Shown: positions 31,336 to 40,220 of the stretch, piece after piece
Position numbering within the stretch: position 1 is the stretch's first letter
Layout of the letters: every line of letters begins with the position of its first letter
DNA from: Chitinophagaceae bacterium
GTDB taxonomy: Bacteria > Bacteroidota > Bacteroidia > Chitinophagales > Chitinophagaceae
NCBI GenBank assembly: GCA_025449935.1
Contig: JANWIJ010000029.1
Location: 1-64,000, forward strand
DNA length: 64,000 bases
Direction: 5' to 3'
Translations under genes and position numbers: made by a program
Notes under the pieces: model-generated
Database searches by the model: none
Told to the model about the DNA's origin: nothing
The model's input: only the letters and a program-made list of their open reading frames with translations

Positions 31336-31860
31336 TTAATTCCACCACGAGATCGTGCTCAGTACTGCTATCACTATAACTATTCCCAGCAGGACCAGGC
31401 CCGCTGTGATCCAGCCCAGGATGATACCGGCTTTTGCTTTAGCATCGTTTGGATTTTCTTTCCTGGCTTCATATCCAAGCACCAATGCAAATACGGTGGC
31501 GGCCACACAGGGAATGATAAAAAGGCCAACAGGGATAAATAGACAGGCAAGGCCAATAATTCCAAGTATCATGGCTGTCTTGCCCTTATTTTTCATACCC
31601 GCGGCGCGTTGTGGATTCCCGGCCTTCCTGATCTTCCATTGCAGGACTTTCCATGCAATTTTTTCTTTAAGCGTTAGTTTCCTGCCGATCAGTTTCTGTA
31701 CATTTTTTATACTGAGGGCGGTCTTGCCCGGAAAGATGTTACCAGGATTCAGCGATGTTGCGGCTGCTGTATTTTGGGTACTGATGGAATGAGGCATATT
31801 TGCCGCAACAGCTTTGAAAGAGAAAAGAATGACAAAGCCGATGATAAAAATTCTTTTCAT
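31336..31860 (-). CDS. DUF4190-like membrane protein with signal peptide
   Basis: A 174-residue protein. A signal peptide (MKRIFIIGFVILFSFKAVAA) is followed by a polar region with LTLKEKIAWKVLQWKIRK. Two close membrane segments follow (MILGIIGLACLFIPVGLFIIPCVAATVFALVLGY and AGIILGWITAGLVLLGIVIVIAVL), the pattern of DUF4190-type domains. The function is unknown. The ORF track gives 281 residues, but the extra 107 N-terminal codons overlap the divergent ATP-grasp gene and carry no domain, so ATG 31860 is chosen. Confidence 0.75.
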   Translation of the reverse strand: MKRIFIIGFVILFSFKAVAANMPHSISTQNTAAATSLNPGNIFPGKTALSIKNVQKLIGRKLTLKEKIAWKVLQWKIRKAGNPQRAAGMKNKGKTAMILGIIGLACLFIPVGLFIIPCVAATVFALVLGYEARKENPNDAKAKAGIILGWITAGLVLLGIVIVIAVLSTISWWN

Positions 31861-31950
31861 GAAAGTTGAATTGGTTGAGGATAAATAAAAATAGGACAAT
31901 AAAATGGAGTACTGTGTTGCCGTGTGACTTATTTTTGTTACCTGCAACGG

Positions 31951-32988
31951 ATGAATAAATTCTTTCAAAAAATAACCAACTGGGAGCGCTGGAATTTTTA
32001 TGTGCTTTATTTTCCCATTGGACCGGTATGGCTCTGGTACTGCCTGCGGAGCTGGTCTTTCTGGTTTTTCAGTTCCTCTAATCCTACGATAACATTTGGT
32101 GGTTTTGAAGGTGAGGGGAAAAAAGAAATGTATGACCAGTTGCCTCCCCACCTTGTTCCCCGCACGATTTATATTATGCATGACTGGCCGTTCCCCGAGG
32201 TAAAAAAGAAAATCGCTGCAGCCGGATTCACGTTCCCCTTTATTGTAAAGCCGGATATAGGTATGAAAGGCATCCTATTCAGGAAGATCGACAACGAAGA
32301 ACAGTTGAAAAAATACCATGATAGAATTCCGGTTGAATATATTGTCCAGGACCTGGTGGAACTGCCGGTGGAGGTCAGCGTTTTTTATTTCCGTTTTCCG
32401 TGGGAGCAAAAAGGAGTGGTTAGCGGTTTTATCGACAAAGAATTGCTGCAGGTGAAAGGGGATGGCCGGGCTACCCTGAAAGAATTAATCCAAAAGCATC
32501 CGCGGGCAGGGTTCCGGATGGAAGAAATGGAGCACCGGCATGGCCATCGTTTTAACCGGGTCATCCCGGAGGGGGAAACTTTTTATTTATCCTATGCGGG
32601 CAACCATAACCGGGGTGCTCATTTTACCAACCTGCACAAAGAAATCGATGAAGACCTGCACCGGGTGTTTGACGGGCTAAGCCATTATACTGATAAGTTT
32701 TATTATGGGCGGTATGATATTAAAACTACTTCCGTGGAGGACCTGAAGAAAGGGAAGAATTTTCTTATTCTTGAATTCAATGGCTGTGGAGCCGAGCCCA
32801 ACCATATCTATGATTGTGATATGAGTATTGGTAAGGCTTATGCAACCATTCTATTACACTGGAAAACCCTTTATAAGATCAGCCGGTACAATCACCGGAA
32901 CGGAACGCCTTACTGGTCTTTTACAAAAGGGTGGAATTACCTGCGTGATGCCCGAAAGCATTTTAACATGCTGGAAAAATATGATTGA
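31951..32988 (+). CDS. ATP-grasp-fold protein of unknown substrate
   Basis: A 345-residue protein. The N-terminal 45 residues are aromatic and may touch the membrane (WNFYVLYFPIGPVWLWYCL). The rest has features of an ATP-grasp ligase: FPFIVKPDIGMKGILFRKI as the first nucleotide-binding strand, YIVQDLVELPVEVSVFYFRF, and the metal-ligand motif LILEFNGCGAEPNHIYD. Related Bacteroidota proteins are sometimes named D-alanine-D-alanine ligase, but the substrate cannot be stated from sequence. ATG 31951 is preferred over the upstream GTG in the ORF track; it lies 13 nt past a TATTTTTG box. A Crp-type gene follows. Confidence 0.75.
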   Translation: MNKFFQKITNWERWNFYVLYFPIGPVWLWYCLRSWSFWFFSSSNPTITFGGFEGEGKKEMYDQLPPHLVPRTIYIMHDWPFPEVKKKIAAAGFTFPFIVKPDIGMKGILFRKIDNEEQLKKYHDRIPVEYIVQDLVELPVEVSVFYFRFPWEQKGVVSGFIDKELLQVKGDGRATLKELIQKHPRAGFRMEEMEHRHGHRFNRVIPEGETFYLSYAGNHNRGAHFTNLHKEIDEDLHRVFDGLSHYTDKFYYGRYDIKTTSVEDLKKGKNFLILEFNGCGAEPNHIYDCDMSIGKAYATILLHWKTLYKISRYNHRNGTPYWSFTKGWNYLRDARKHFNMLEKYD

Positions 32989-33023
32989 ACTTTTCCTAAC
33001 TTGTTCAGCAAAATCGCCCGTGC

Positions 33024-33725
33024 ATGAATCGTGATGATAAAATGCTGTTGCTGCGCAACTATGATCTCTGGTGTCATTTAGATGACCGGGAATATGAAGA
33101 ACTGAACGTCGCCCATCATTTCATAGAAGCGAAGAAGGGCGACTATATTTATTTTGATTCACATCACCTCAATAAACTCTACTTTGTAAAGGACGGCTAT
33201 ATCAAGATCGGGTACGTGGATGAGGCCGGGAACGAAATCATCAAGGAGATCATCAAACAGGGGGAAATATTCGGTCAGTTCTCCCTTGAACGAAATAACC
33301 TGAACGGAGAATTTGCCCGGGCTTATAAGGGGAACGTCAGCCTCTGCGCCTTTAATATCGATGATTTTGAAAAATTATTGAAGAGCAGGCCGGAACTCGC
33401 CGTCAAATACAGCAAACAAATGGGGGAGAAGCTCCGCCGGGCTGAGTTCCGGCTGATCAACATGCTCAACAAGGATGTCAGATCGCGGGTGCTGGCTTTT
33501 TTTTATCATCTGGCGGTCATGGATGGTTATGATGGCAGCAGCCCGTCCTATACCATGAGTAATTTCCTGACGCATGATGATATTGCCAAATTAATCGGCA
33601 GTGCCCGGCAAACTGTTACCACGATGATCAACCAGCTGGAAGGCGAAGGGCTCCTTAAAATCTCCCGGAAAAAAATCATCATTACGGATGCCGCAAAATT
33701 AAAACAGCTGGTGGTTGTTACCTGA
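33024..33725 (+). CDS. Crp/Fnr family transcriptional regulator
   Basis: A 233-residue regulator. Residues about 10-130 form the cyclic-nucleotide-binding-like beta barrel (KGDYIYFDSHHLNKLYFVKDGYIKIGY, GEIFGQFSLERNN). A dimer helix follows, and the C-terminal winged helix-turn-helix contains LTHDDIAKLIGSARQTVTTMINQLEGEGLL. The PRAESA-type phosphate-binding motif of true Crp is not obvious and there is no Fnr-type cysteine cluster, so the ligand is unknown. It lies 35 nt after the ATP-grasp gene and 40 nt before a LysE exporter. Confidence 0.9.
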   Translation: MNRDDKMLLLRNYDLWCHLDDREYEELNVAHHFIEAKKGDYIYFDSHHLNKLYFVKDGYIKIGYVDEAGNEIIKEIIKQGEIFGQFSLERNNLNGEFARAYKGNVSLCAFNIDDFEKLLKSRPELAVKYSKQMGEKLRRAEFRLINMLNKDVRSRVLAFFYHLAVMDGYDGSSPSYTMSNFLTHDDIAKLIGSARQTVTTMINQLEGEGLLKISRKKIIITDAAKLKQLVVVT

Positions 33726-33765
33726 TCCTTCAACTATTTCCTGACTTACTTCGTATTTTCGCCGC

Positions 33766-34518
33766 ATGCATCCCCTGTTAAAGATTTTTTTTACCGGTAT
33801 GCTTGTCAGTTTCCTGGGTTCATTACCATTGGGCACACTGAATATTGCCGCCATGCAGATATCTGTATCAGATGGGGTAGCGGCCGCCATGCTTTTTTCA
33901 GCAGGATCATTACTGGTAGAGATTATTTATGTACGTATATCCCTCGTCGCGATGGACTGGATACGAAAGCAGGAAAGGATTTTGAAAGCACTGGAATGGG
34001 TTACCCTGCTGATCGTTGTGGCCCTTGCCGTCTCCAGCTTTTACGCGGCTACTCACCCTACTACTAAAGAGAATGTAATATTGAGCAGCACCCTGCCCAA
34101 ATTCCTGCTGGGGGTTATTATGAGCGCTGTAAACCCCGTGCAGATCCCTTTCTGGTTCGGATGGAGCACTGTTCTGTTTACAAAGAAAGTGTTACTCCCG
34201 CGGCAGGATCATTACAATTCATATATTTTCGGTATCGGGATCGGTACGTTTATCGGGAATTGTCTTTTTATTTTCGGAGGATTACTGATCGCCAGCAGGA
34301 TCAGCAATAACCAACATATACTGAACTGGGTTATCGGTGGCATTTTTGCCATTACCGCCCTGATCCAGCTCTGGCGGATACTGAAAAAGAAAGACGCCGT
34401 GCATAAAATGGAACACCCCGAGGAAATGACGGAAAAGATCGAAGAACAAATGGAAAGGATTGAAGAAGGGATCGACAAGATCACTCATTCCGAAAAAGAT
34501 AAAGACCAGCCGGGTTAA
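33766..34518 (+). CDS. LysE-family exporter
   Basis: A 250-residue membrane protein with about six hydrophobic segments. The family N-terminus is recognisable (FLGSLPLGTLNIAAMQISVSDG) and so is SAVNPVQIPFWFGWSTVLF, which matches the conserved NPK-type loop position. The charged C-terminal tail is rich in Glu, Lys and Met (EEMTEKIEEQMERIEEG) and may form a coiled coil. The family exports amino acids or related small molecules; the substrate is not clear. Its stop codon overlaps that of the convergent cupin gene (TTAA). Confidence 0.82.
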   Translation: MHPLLKIFFTGMLVSFLGSLPLGTLNIAAMQISVSDGVAAAMLFSAGSLLVEIIYVRISLVAMDWIRKQERILKALEWVTLLIVVALAVSSFYAATHPTTKENVILSSTLPKFLLGVIMSAVNPVQIPFWFGWSTVLFTKKVLLPRQDHYNSYIFGIGIGTFIGNCLFIFGGLLIASRISNNQHILNWVIGGIFAITALIQLWRILKKKDAVHKMEHPEEMTEKIEEQMERIEEGIDKITHSEKDKDQPG

Positions 34519-34844
34519 TCGACGATAAAAAGCCTGCAGCCTGTTTTAGTGGAGCTACGGTGCGCTTCGCAATTATCCCCGACAAAATAAGTCATGCCTT
34601 TTGTGAGTTTCATCGTACGTCCATCTTCCAGTTCCGTATCCATTTCTCCTTCGAGGCAATGCAGCACATGACCCTTTTTACACCAGTGATCGGCTTTATA
34701 ACCCGGCAAATATTCTACCAGCCGGACCCGGATATCATTCATCGTCTTTACCCGGCGGTATGCCACACCGGTGTCTCCCCGCTGTTCCGCCGGGGAAACA
34801 GAAGACCAGTCCAGGGTTTGAAAAGGAAAAGAAGAAATATTCAT
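34515..34844 (-). CDS. DHCW-motif cupin-fold protein
   Basis: A 109-residue single-domain cupin. It has PFQTLDWSSVSPAEQRGDTG at the N-terminus and the family motif YKADHWCKKGHVLHCLEGEM, with His and Glu placed as metal ligands. The function of the family is unknown. The ORF track starts 40 codons earlier, but that extension overlaps the Fe-S gene; ATG 34844 is 16 nt after the stop of that gene, in the same direction, and begins with the family's normal start MNISSFPFQ. Confidence 0.85.
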   Translation of the reverse strand: MNISSFPFQTLDWSSVSPAEQRGDTGVAYRRVKTMNDIRVRLVEYLPGYKADHWCKKGHVLHCLEGEMDTELEDGRTMKLTKGMTYFVGDNCEAHRSSTKTGCRLFIVD

Positions 34845-34860
34845 GTTGAAAGATTTTGAG

Positions 34861-36189
34861 TCAGACTTCTTCGGTCCATTTATCCCGCTCATCCGGGCTG
34901 AATTTCCAGGGAGCAAAATTGTTTTCGACATTGCTGAACATCGCATTCCATTCCTGGGGAGCATTACTTTCTTCCATGACCAGGTAGCGCCGTAATTGCA
35001 GGATAATATCCAGCGGACTTATACTGACCGGGCATTCCTGCACACAGGCATTGCAGGTGGTACAGGCACGGAGTTCTTCCGTGGAAATATAATCATGCAA
35101 TAAACTCCGGCCGTCGTCTTTATGTTCTTTGTTCTTATTGATGTTTTTCCCGACTTCTTCCATGCGGTCACGGGTATCCATCATTATTTTTCGGGGGGAC
35201 AGTAATTTACCTGTTTGCGTGGCAGGGCAGGCCGCCGAACACCTTCCGCATTCCGTGCAACTATATGCATCCATCAGGTTCTTCCAGCTGAGGTCCATTA
35301 TATCTTTTGCCCCGAATTTCGCGGGAGCTGCTGTTTCACCTGCCGGGATATTCTCAGGTTGCATTGCATATAATACCTCCTTTTGAACAGCAGGCATATT
35401 CGTCATTTCACCCATCGGTTCCAGCCTGGCATAATACGCATTGGGAAAGGCAAGAATAATATGCAGGTGTTTTGAATAGGGCAGGTAGTTCAGGAAAGCA
35501 AAAATTCCAACTATATGCAGCCACCAGCAAGCCCTTTCCGTTATTTGCAGGCTGTCATTATCCATCCCATTCAGGAGCGGGTGCAGGTATTGGGACAATA
35601 CAAAATTTCCCGTTGGATAGGCAGCATAATGTTCAACGCTCCTTGCCTGCAATAAGGTATCACTGGCATTGAGAAAAAGAAAAAGCGACATTAGTATAAC
35701 CTCAGTGATCAGTATATAATTTGCATCACTCCGCGGCCAGCCATCAAGATCCTTGCTGATAAAGCGTTTTAATTTGATAATGTTCCGGCGAACAAGGAAG
35801 ATCAGGCAGGAGACTAAAACCAGCAGGGCCAGTATTTCAAAAGAATTGATGAGAAAACGGTACAAACCGGCCAACGGAGCTGCAAATAACCGGTGAGTAC
35901 CTACAATCCCATCCAATACAATCTCCAGCACTTCAATATTGATGATAATAAATCCCGCATAAACAAAAAAGTGCATCACAGCTACCAGCGGGTTTCGAAA
36001 CATTTTCTTTTGACCAAAAGCCAGTAACAACACATTGCGCCAGCGTTGACCCGGATTATCACTGAAATCCTCATCCCGGCCCATTTTAATATTACGGCTG
36101 ATCTCTTTTACTTTCCGGCCAAAAAGCCAGATAGACACAATGCTGAGAAGAATGAAAAATACCTGTTGGGCAATTTGCATAGCAGTCAA
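34861..36189 (-). CDS. Membrane (Fe-S) protein, heterodisulfide reductase C/E-like
   Basis: A 442-residue protein. The N-terminal 250 residues hold about six membrane helices with a conserved histidine in VAVMHFFVYAGF, like a nitrate reductase gamma/HdrE-type haem-binding domain. Then come two [4Fe-4S] ferredoxin motifs, CTECGRCSAACP and CTTCNACVQECP, of the HdrC type. It probably moves electrons between the membrane and a soluble CCG-domain partner such as the protein at 30512-31291. In related genomes such genes are usually adjacent; here five genes lie between them. The real substrate is unknown. Confidence 0.85.
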   Translation of the reverse strand: MTAMQIAQQVFFILLSIVSIWLFGRKVKEISRNIKMGRDEDFSDNPGQRWRNVLLLAFGQKKMFRNPLVAVMHFFVYAGFIIINIEVLEIVLDGIVGTHRLFAAPLAGLYRFLINSFEILALLVLVSCLIFLVRRNIIKLKRFISKDLDGWPRSDANYILITEVILMSLFLFLNASDTLLQARSVEHYAAYPTGNFVLSQYLHPLLNGMDNDSLQITERACWWLHIVGIFAFLNYLPYSKHLHIILAFPNAYYARLEPMGEMTNMPAVQKEVLYAMQPENIPAGETAAPAKFGAKDIMDLSWKNLMDAYSCTECGRCSAACPATQTGKLLSPRKIMMDTRDRMEEVGKNINKNKEHKDDGRSLLHDYISTEELRACTTCNACVQECPVSISPLDIILQLRRYLVMEESNAPQEWNAMFSNVENNFAPWKFSPDERDKWTEEV

Positions 36190-36259
36190 TTACAGCTGCT
36201 AATTTACGGGTTGTAAACGAAGAGTTTCAAGTTCTGCTCCTTTATATTACAGGTTCAGA

Positions 36260-36661
36260 TTAGAGATCAAGCTGGACATCTACCTCTTTTATCACCTCAT
36301 TGGAGAGCTTATCTTTTGCCGTGACTTTAACCGTAGCCGTAAAGGGGGCAGTTACACCGGACACTGTCCAGTTCCAGAGAAAACGGTAAAACCCGACATT
36401 GCCGGTTGTGGAGGACTGCTGAAATAGTATTGCGCCCGTTGATTTATTCCTGATTTCCACCCTCGCTGAGGATAAAACATTATTATCCGCCATTTCCCCT
36501 TCTACGCGCAAAGTAGTTCCGTTAATGTAAAGGGTCATGGCAACGGGAGAAGTAATGGTTACCGTGGAGGGAACATCGGGTTCACTGCCACCTCCATCTT
36601 TATTACAACTAACCGAAAAGAGGATAACGGGTAAAAATATGAAGAGGAGATATTGTCTCAT
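36260..36661 (-). CDS. Lipoprotein with an Ig-like domain
   Basis: A 133-residue lipoprotein. The signal peptide ends in FSVSC (Cys19), a lipobox. The mature part starts with a Gly/Glu/Pro linker and forms one beta-sandwich domain (VTITSPVAMTLYINGTTLRVEG, TVKVTAKDKLSNEVIKEVDV), similar to DUF4625/Ig-like domains. The function is unknown. It lies 12 nt downstream of the DUF2279 gene and is probably co-transcribed with it. Confidence 0.75.
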   Translation of the reverse strand: MRQYLLFIFLPVILFSVSCNKDGGGSEPDVPSTVTITSPVAMTLYINGTTLRVEGEMADNNVLSSARVEIRNKSTGAILFQQSSTTGNVGFYRFLWNWTVSGVTAPFTATVKVTAKDKLSNEVIKEVDVQLDL

Positions 36662-36673
36662 GTTTGATTTTGA

Positions 36674-37717
36674 TTAAAAGTACAAAAAATGTGCCTTCAA
36701 TTTGCCATTCGACAATTCCAGGGTGGGAGCCGGGAATTTAAAAGCACTCAAAACAGTAAAAAAGAATTTCAGGGCTTTACTGCGGGTCTTTATTTTACTC
36801 AGGTCAATATCCGGGGCGATATACCATTGCCTGTATCTTTTTATATCAGGCCGGTTAAACGTGATATTACCATCATCGTCTTTCGCGATATTCTGGGTAC
36901 CCCCGAATAATCCTTCGGCCCCATATCCAAAAGAAACCGACAGCCAGGGCGGCAAAGTTGAATTTTTAAAAAAAGGCAGGAGGTTGACACTCGCCCAGTA
37001 GGTTTGCCCGTTATAATCTTTTAATAAACGCTCCCCCGAACTTTTTCCAAACAACAGATCGCTGCGTTGATCCAGCGAAGGATCCGCATAATTTTTCCGG
37101 TTAAACGAAAATTTAAGTTTGATGCGCTGATCATCCCAGGCCAGTTCCTGCGCCACCAGGGCACCGCTGCCAAGGATATTCGCGCCAAAGTCTCCCCAAC
37201 TCCATCCCCAGCCTTCACTAAAACCATCCAGCACTTCAATAACGGTTTGATAGACTGCCCCGCTCATTCCACCGATCCATATCCTTTTTTTCCGATCCAT
37301 CCCTGTCCATCGCCACATTTCCATACTGCCACGGCTTTCAATATAAGCACCGTAAAGATGACCAACTTTGTCAACCTGCTTCCATTCCGGCCAGTCGTTG
37401 AATGTATGAAACGAGGTTTGTTCATATTGGCTGTACCAGGCCGAAGACAGGGCAATCATGGCAGTACCATATCCTACCACATTGGCGCCCGCCACCAGCC
37501 AGGTTCGTTTTTTCTTTTGCCCGGGCGTGAGCGTAGTTGAATATTGACCTGATTGCAGGTCTGCCCCGGGGAGTAACCTGGCAGTATCGGGATGGACTTC
37601 ACCGGGAGTTTCTCGCAGGTAATTAATTTTTGGAGCAACCGCCGGCGAGTCTGTTTGTGCAGCCGTAAAATGATAACTGTAGATGAAAAAAAATAGTATG
37701 GGGAAATTCTTTATCAC
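36674..37717 (-). CDS. DUF2279 family envelope protein
   Basis: A 347-residue exported protein with a short signal peptide (FFIYSYHFTAAQ). The DUF2279 core is clear: FHTFNDWPEWKQVDKVGHLYGAY and LDGFSEGWGWSWGDFGANILGSG, with hydrophobic stretches, followed by ELAWDDQRIKLKFSFNRKNY. Members are predicted outer-envelope proteins of unknown role. A candidate promoter lies 54-88 nt upstream. It leads a short leftward pair with the Ig-like lipoprotein. Confidence 0.82.
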   Translation of the reverse strand: MIKNFPILFFFIYSYHFTAAQTDSPAVAPKINYLRETPGEVHPDTARLLPGADLQSGQYSTTLTPGQKKKRTWLVAGANVVGYGTAMIALSSAWYSQYEQTSFHTFNDWPEWKQVDKVGHLYGAYIESRGSMEMWRWTGMDRKKRIWIGGMSGAVYQTVIEVLDGFSEGWGWSWGDFGANILGSGALVAQELAWDDQRIKLKFSFNRKNYADPSLDQRSDLLFGKSSGERLLKDYNGQTYWASVNLLPFFKNSTLPPWLSVSFGYGAEGLFGGTQNIAKDDDGNITFNRPDIKRYRQWYIAPDIDLSKIKTRSKALKFFFTVLSAFKFPAPTLELSNGKLKAHFLYF

Positions 37718-37770
37718 TAATTTAATTACACGAACCGGGTAAGCACCGGGAAATTGAGGCGTATAAAAAT

Positions 37771-37805
37771 CAAATTTACGTCACTTGCCTCTTTTCAGTT
37801 TCAAA
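37771..37805 (-). promoter_or_regulatory. Candidate promoter for the DUF2279 gene
   Basis: On the minus strand TTTG (37805-37802), 23 nt, then TAAATTTG (37778-37771), a full TAnnTTTG match with slightly long spacing. It lies in the 140-bp divergent gap between the DUF2279 gene and the phosphohexomutase gene. Confidence 0.4.
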
Positions 37806-37857
37806 AAGGTAAAATTCAATAACTTTCACGCTGAAACATACATTTTAAACAATAACC

Positions 37858-39576
37858 ATGGACGCTGCAATACAACTGAAAATTGATACATGGCTCAGGG
37901 GGAATTTTGACCAGGCGACTAAAGATGAAATTCTGCTGTTACAAAAAGAAAACCCCTGTGAACTGGCAGATGCCTTTTACAGGAACCTTGAATTCGGTAC
38001 GGGGGGATTGAGAGGAATTATGGGTGTAGGCACGAACCGGATGAACAAATATACCGTAGGGATGGCCACCCAGGGATATGCGAATTATCTTAAACAGTGT
38101 TTTCCGGGTGAAGTGAAAGTGGCGATTGCACATGATAGCCGTAATAACAGCCGCTTTTTCGCAGAAACAACGGCGAATGTGTTTGCGGCGAATGGTATTA
38201 AAGTGTATTTGTTTGAAGATTTGCGCCCGACACCTGAGTTGTCTTTTGCTATCCGCACATTAAAATGCCAGGGTGGGGTAGTTTGCACGGCTTCCCATAA
38301 CCCAAAAGAGTATAACGGGTATAAAGCTTACTGGGATGATGGCTCGCAACTGGTTCCCCCGCATGATAAAAACGTGATCAGGGAAGTAGATAAGATCGCT
38401 TCGGTGGATGATGTGAAATGGAACGGTGGTGAAGCTATTACACTGATCGGAAAGGACCTGGATGAAAAATACATGGACATGGTGAAAGGGTTAAGTGTAT
38501 ACCCGGAGATAATCCAGAAGCACAAGGATTTAAAGATCGTGTATACATCCATTCACGGTACGGGTATAACGATGGTCCCGCCCGTGCTGGAGAAATTTGG
38601 TTTCAGGAATGTTCATATTGTGAAAGAACAAAGTATACCGGATGGTAATTTCCCGACAGTAGCCTATCCTAACCCGGAAGAAAGCGAAGCCATGAGCCTG
38701 GGGTTACAACTGGCGGAGAAATTGGATGCCGATATCCTGGCCGGTACTGACCCGGATGCTGACCGTATCGCGATAGGCGTGAAGGATTCCGGCGGCAACT
38801 GGATGCTCATGAATGGCAATCAAACTGCCGTGCTTGCTTTTAATTACCTGATAGAAGCACGAAAGGCAAAAGGGATTGCCAAACCGAATGACATGGTGAT
38901 CACAACTATTGTCACTACGCCAATGATCGATGGAATTGCGGCAAAATACGCTGTGGCTTGTTACCGCGTACTTACCGGTTTCAAATGGATCGCTGAAATG
39001 ATCCGCCAGAAGGAAGGCAAGGAAAATTACATCATAGGCGGAGAAGAAAGCTTCGGACTAATGATCGGTGATAAGATCAGGGATAAAGACGGCATCAGTG
39101 CTGTGGCCCTGCTTTGCGAAATGGCTGCTTACGAAAAGGAAAAAGGGCGGAGCCTGTATGAGAAAATGATTGACCTGTATGTTGAGTATGGTTTTTACAA
39201 AGAACACCTGATCTCCATTACAAAAAAAGGAATGGATGGACAGCAGCAGATAGCCGCGATGATGGAAAGTTACCGCAACCATCCCCCGGAATCTATCAAT
39301 GGTTCAGCCGTTGAGCAACTGCTGGACTACGAATTGCAAAAAGGGATCAACTTGCAAACCGGGGAGAAATGGAAAATAGAGATGCCTAAATCCAATGTAT
39401 TACAGTTCATCCTGGCGGACGGCAGCAGCATATCAGCAAGACCAAGCGGAACCGAGCCCAAGATCAAATTTTATTTTAGTGTGAACACAGAGTTAAACAG
39501 CGCAACCGAGTATGAGGCGGTGAATAAAGAGCTGGATAATAAGATCAAAGCCATCATTGCGGACATGAAACTTTAA
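37858..39576 (+). CDS. Phosphohexomutase (phosphoglucomutase/phosphomannomutase family)
   Basis: A 572-residue alpha-D-phosphohexomutase. The four family motifs are present: the phospho-serine loop CTASHNPKEYNGYKAYW (Ser146), the metal loop GTDPDADRIAIGV, the sugar loop IIGGEESFGLMIGD, and the phosphate-binding loop ARPSGTEPKIKFYF. Length fits the glucose-1,6-bisphosphate synthase/PGM2-like subgroup, which interconverts hexose 1- and 6-phosphates or deoxyribose phosphates. The precise sugar is not certain. A DoxX gene follows 2 nt later. Confidence 0.9.
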   Translation: MDAAIQLKIDTWLRGNFDQATKDEILLLQKENPCELADAFYRNLEFGTGGLRGIMGVGTNRMNKYTVGMATQGYANYLKQCFPGEVKVAIAHDSRNNSRFFAETTANVFAANGIKVYLFEDLRPTPELSFAIRTLKCQGGVVCTASHNPKEYNGYKAYWDDGSQLVPPHDKNVIREVDKIASVDDVKWNGGEAITLIGKDLDEKYMDMVKGLSVYPEIIQKHKDLKIVYTSIHGTGITMVPPVLEKFGFRNVHIVKEQSIPDGNFPTVAYPNPEESEAMSLGLQLAEKLDADILAGTDPDADRIAIGVKDSGGNWMLMNGNQTAVLAFNYLIEARKAKGIAKPNDMVITTIVTTPMIDGIAAKYAVACYRVLTGFKWIAEMIRQKEGKENYIIGGEESFGLMIGDKIRDKDGISAVALLCEMAAYEKEKGRSLYEKMIDLYVEYGFYKEHLISITKKGMDGQQQIAAMMESYRNHPPESINGSAVEQLLDYELQKGINLQTGEKWKIEMPKSNVLQFILADGSSISARPSGTEPKIKFYFSVNTELNSATEYEAVNKELDNKIKAIIADMKL

Positions 39577-39578
39577 AT

Positions 39579-39989
39579 ATGCCGGAAATACTTCAACCTT
39601 CCCTGTCAATTGCTATCCTGCGGATACTGATGGGACTTGTTTTTATGGCACATGCAGTGGCCCGGCTGGTTGATTATTCACTGCCGGGTTTTGGCGATTT
39701 TTTAGACGGTAAAGGGTTCCCTGGCGGATTTTACCTGGCATGGACCATCACGCTCTTTGAACTGGTGGGTGGGTTGCTGATGGTTTTCCGGAAATTTGTA
39801 AAATTGTTCTGCATTGGCGAGATCATCATACTGGCAACCGGCATCATCATTGTTCATGCATCCAGCGGATGGTTTGTGGTTGGAAAAACCCTGGGTGGTA
39901 TGGAGTACAGCGTAGTGCTGATCGTTGTGCTGGCTTCCATTTTTATCGCGGAAAGAAAGGAAGAAAGGAATATCAGGCCGGTACTCTAA
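39579..39989 (+). CDS. DoxX family membrane protein
   Basis: A 136-residue protein with four membrane helices. It has the family pattern RILMGLVFMAHAVARLVDY near the N-terminus, then GFPGGFYLAWTITLFELVGGLLMVF and a C-terminal helix before a polar tail. DoxX-like proteins are linked to quinone or sulfur oxidation in some organisms, but most members have no known role. It begins 2 nt after the mutase gene. The 231-bp gap that follows (39990-40220) shows no gene. Confidence 0.85.
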   Translation: MPEILQPSLSIAILRILMGLVFMAHAVARLVDYSLPGFGDFLDGKGFPGGFYLAWTITLFELVGGLLMVFRKFVKLFCIGEIIILATGIIIVHASSGWFVVGKTLGGMEYSVVLIVVLASIFIAERKEERNIRPVL

Positions 39990-40220
39990 CAGCGGATTTA
40001 TAAATCCCGGAGATATTACTTGTAAAGTTTATTAGCCCAAAACTTTTTAAACCCGCACGAAGGTTCCCGTTTTTATCAAAATAGTACACGAGCCTTCCAG
40101 CCTGACCCACTTTACTGTTTGTTTACGGCTACCAGTAACAGGAGTAATATATAACGGTATATTTTTATATGCGATTGCCTCAAATCTGAAAAAACAATTT
40201 AACTATCTTGCACGTTGCTT

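Noticed and set aside
31861-32181. 107-codon N-terminal extension of the DUF4190-like gene in the ORF track
   Set aside because: It overlaps the divergent ATP-grasp gene, has no domain, and a proper signal peptide starts at ATG 31860.
37067-37540. 157-residue plus-strand ORF over the DUF2279 gene
   Set aside because: Shadow frame of a clear DUF2279 protein on the other strand.
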